A DNA stretch of 31,098 bases from Actinophytocola sp050699915 (GTDB taxonomy: Bacteria; Actinomycetota; Actinomycetes; Mycobacteriales; Pseudonocardiaceae), in NCBI RefSeq assembly GCF_050699915.1, contig NZ_JBOHGA010000061.1, forward strand, positions 1-31,098. The letters run 5' to 3'. Positions 29,338-31,098 of the stretch are shown piece after piece (within the stretch, counting starts at the first letter, position 1; each line of letters opens with the position of its first letter). The position numbers and the translations under genes were made by a program. The notes below the pieces were generated by a model. The model ran no database searches. It saw only the letters and a list, made by a program, of their open reading frames with translations, and had not been told where the DNA came from.

Positions 29338-30758
29338 CGTGGCTGGGCAGCCCGGCCTTCCCGGACGCGGCCCGCGTCGCGCTCGCCGACACCCAGCTGC
29401 GCGGCAACCTCGCGCACGCCACCGCCACGATCCGCACCAAGCGTGCCGCGGCGGTCGCCGAGCTGCCGGACTGGGAGCGGCTGCGCCGTGCCGGGGAGGC
29501 GATCAAGGACGATGTGTTGTCCCATTTGGACGTCTACTTGGAACGGTTGGAGGCGGCGGTCGCCGCGCGCGGCGGCGTGGTGCACTGGGCCCGCGACGCG
29601 GAGGAGGCCAACGAGATCGTCCTGGGCCTGGTCCGCGACGCCGGCACGCGCGAGGTCGTCAAGGTCAAGTCGATGGCCACCGCGGAGATCGGGCTGAACG
29701 AGGCGCTCGCGGCGGGCGGCGTGACGGCGATCGAGACGGACCTCGCCGAGCTGATCGTCCAGCTCGGCGACGACCGGCCGTCGCACATTCTCGTGCCGGC
29801 GATCCACCGCAACCGCGCGGAGATCCGCGACCTGTTCCGCGCGAGGATGCCGCACGCCGGCGGCGTGTCGGACCGGCCGGCGGAGCTGGCCGAGGCAGCG
29901 CGGCTGCACCTGCGGCGCAAGTTCCTTTCCGCGAAGGTCGCGATCTCCGGGGCGAACTTCGCGGTGGCGGACACCGGCTCGGTCGTGGTGGTGGAGTCCG
30001 AGGGCAACGGGCGGATGTGCCTGACGCTGCCGGAGACGCTGATCACCGTGCTGGGCATCGAGAAGCTCGTGCCGACGTGGACCGACCTCGAGGTGTTCCT
30101 GCAGCTGCTGCCGCGCTCGTCGACGGCGGAGCGGATGAACCCGTACACGTCGGTGTGGACGGGCGTGACGCCCGGCGACGGCCCGCGCGCGTTCCACCTG
30201 GTGCTGCTGGACAACGGCCGCACGGCGACGCTCGCGGACCGGGTGGGGCGCCAGGCGTTGCGCTGCATCCGATGCTCGGCCTGCCTGAACGTGTGCCCGG
30301 TGTACGAGCGGACCGGCGGGCAGGCGTACGGCTCGGTGTATCCCGGGCCGATCGGCGCGATCCTGACCCCGCAGCTCGGCGCGGGCTCGGCCGACCCGGC
30401 CACGGACGCGCTGCTGCGGTCGCTGCCGTTCGCGTCGTCGCTGTGCGGGGCGTGCTACGAGGTGTGTCCGGTGCGGATCGACATCCCGGAGGTGTTGGTG
30501 CACCTGCGATCTCGCGTGGTCGAGGCGAAGGGCCCGTACACGCCGGAGGCGGTGTCGATGGCCGCGGCGGCGTGGGTGATGGGCTCGCCGCGCCGGTTCG
30601 GGCTGGCGCAGCGGCTCGGGTCGCTGCTGCGGTTCGTCGCGCGGCGCGGCCGGATCCGCAGGCTGCCGTGGCCGGGTTCGAAGTGGACGGACGCGCGGGA
30701 CCTGCCGGCGCCGGCGGCGGAGTCGTTCTCGGCGTGGTGGCGGAGGACCCGTGGCTGA
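29319..30758 (+). CDS. lutB: LutB-type iron-sulfur protein
   Basis: A 479-residue protein. The N-terminal LUD domain has KVKSMATAEIGLNEALAAGG, AKVAISGANFAVADTGSVVV and ESEGNGRMCLTLPETLITVL. The C-terminal part carries two 4Fe-4S clusters: CIRCSACLNVCPVYE (around residue 315-330) and CGACYEVCPVRIDIPEV (around 377-393). The middle IHRNRAEIRDLFRARM and the GGQAYGSVYPGPIGAILTP stretch are also typical. It is the electron-transferring subunit of the LutABC complex. ATG at 29319 has GGAGGAG directly upstream and lies inside the end of lutA. Its stop overlaps lutC by 8 bp, so the three are translationally coupled. Confidence 0.95.
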   Translation: MGRNPVTWLGSPAFPDAARVALADTQLRGNLAHATATIRTKRAAAVAELPDWERLRRAGEAIKDDVLSHLDVYLERLEAAVAARGGVVHWARDAEEANEIVLGLVRDAGTREVVKVKSMATAEIGLNEALAAGGVTAIETDLAELIVQLGDDRPSHILVPAIHRNRAEIRDLFRARMPHAGGVSDRPAELAEAARLHLRRKFLSAKVAISGANFAVADTGSVVVVESEGNGRMCLTLPETLITVLGIEKLVPTWTDLEVFLQLLPRSSTAERMNPYTSVWTGVTPGDGPRAFHLVLLDNGRTATLADRVGRQALRCIRCSACLNVCPVYERTGGQAYGSVYPGPIGAILTPQLGAGSADPATDALLRSLPFASSLCGACYEVCPVRIDIPEVLVHLRSRVVEAKGPYTPEAVSMAAAAWVMGSPRRFGLAQRLGSLLRFVARRGRIRRLPWPGSKWTDARDLPAPAAESFSAWWRRTRG

Positions 30759-31098
30759 CTCGCGGGAGGTGGTGCTCGGCCGGATCCGCGCGGCGTTGTC
30801 GGACGGCCCGCGTCCGCCCGCTGTGCGCCGGGACTACGAGCGCTCGCGCGACCTCGGCGACCTGGCGGCGTTGTTCGCGTCGCGGGTGGCGGACTACCGC
30901 GCGGTGGTGCACCGGGTGAGCGATGCCGTGCTGCCGGCTCGAATCGAGGCGTCGCTGCGCGCGCGGGATGCGCGGAAGATGGTGGCGCCGGCCGACCTGC
31001 CGGGCTGGTGGCGGGTGGGGGAGGTGGTGTGGTCGCTGGACGCGCCCGCGCACCCGCTGCCGCGCGCGACGCTGGACCGGTCGGACGGCGTGCTGACC
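30751..31098 (+). CDS. lutC: LutC-type LUD-domain protein (3' end outside window)
   Basis: The first 116 residues of a protein starting VADSREVVLGRIRAALSDGP, the usual opening of LutC/YkgG (R..IL.RIR.AL). It goes on with RDYERSRDLGDLAALFASRV, ADYRAVVHRV and VAPADLPGWW and is still open at the window end. The catalytic or ligand-binding part of the LUD domain lies outside. GTG at 30751 has GGAGG 4 bp upstream and overlaps the lutB stop by 8 bp. It is the third gene of the FAH-lutABC operon. Confidence 0.85.
   Translation, partial: MADSREVVLGRIRAALSDGPRPPAVRRDYERSRDLGDLAALFASRVADYRAVVHRVSDAVLPARIEASLRARDARKMVAPADLPGWWRVGEVVWSLDAPAHPLPRATLDRSDGVLT

Overview
The window is about 31 kb of very GC-rich DNA. 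GTG and TTG starts, SD-less starts behind TAnnnT boxes, ECF sigma factors, a Ser/Thr kinase next to an FHA protein, F420-type PPOX and amphi-Trp proteins all point to the chromosome of a filamentous actinomycete, most likely of the Pseudonocardiaceae (inference). No rRNA, tRNA, CRISPR array, transposase or prophage gene was seen.

Layout. 1-241: lysine-rich C-terminus of an unrecognised protein. 247-2020 (-): a DGPF/YCII protein and its ECF sigma factor of the ECF42 type. 2146-2928 (+): uronate dehydrogenase. 3013-3403 (+): decayed MerR/TipAL regulator. 3366-4670 (-): PrmC-like methyltransferase and an Rv0121-type PPOX protein. 4694-6153 (+): SigG-like ECF sigma factor and a GyrI-like effector-binding protein. 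6304-8497 (-): cyclodeaminase-family protein and formate-tetrahydrofolate ligase. Behind fhs lie unreported-looking remnants of a formate dehydrogenase (FdsA C-terminus and FdsD, 8673-8999).

9003-16785 is a galactoside region. A deoR-galT pair runs leftward. A four-gene operon (sugar-binding lipoprotein, two permeases, GH36 alpha-galactosidase) with overlapping starts and stops runs rightward. The 630 bp between them hold the DeoR operator region, a second DeoR remnant and the ABC-operon promoter. The operon imports alpha-galactosides and hydrolyses them; GalT then works in the Leloir pathway. No transport ATPase is encoded, so a shared MsiK-type ATPase is expected.

16863-20717 (+) holds an amphi-Trp protein, a perfect-palindrome terminator, a membrane Ser/Thr kinase with an extracellular double DUF3558-like domain, an FHA protein, a GNAT acetyltransferase and a small membrane protein. 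20714-26278 (-) is a five-gene acyl-CoA catabolic operon: acyl-CoA synthetase, large acyl-CoA dehydrogenase, enoyl-CoA hydratase, double VOC protein, small acyl-CoA dehydrogenase. A palindromic operator lies upstream.

26282-26857 is non-coding and holds the most unusual structure in the window: three regularly spaced units, each with a DnaA-box-like 9-mer, a TAgrCT hexamer 48-50 bp further on, and a G/C run or hairpin. A related solo copy lacking the DnaA box lies at 20393-20455. The right end carries a methyltransferase (-) and, divergently, a fumarylacetoacetate hydrolase-family gene fused into an operon with lutA, lutB and lutC (cut by the window end).
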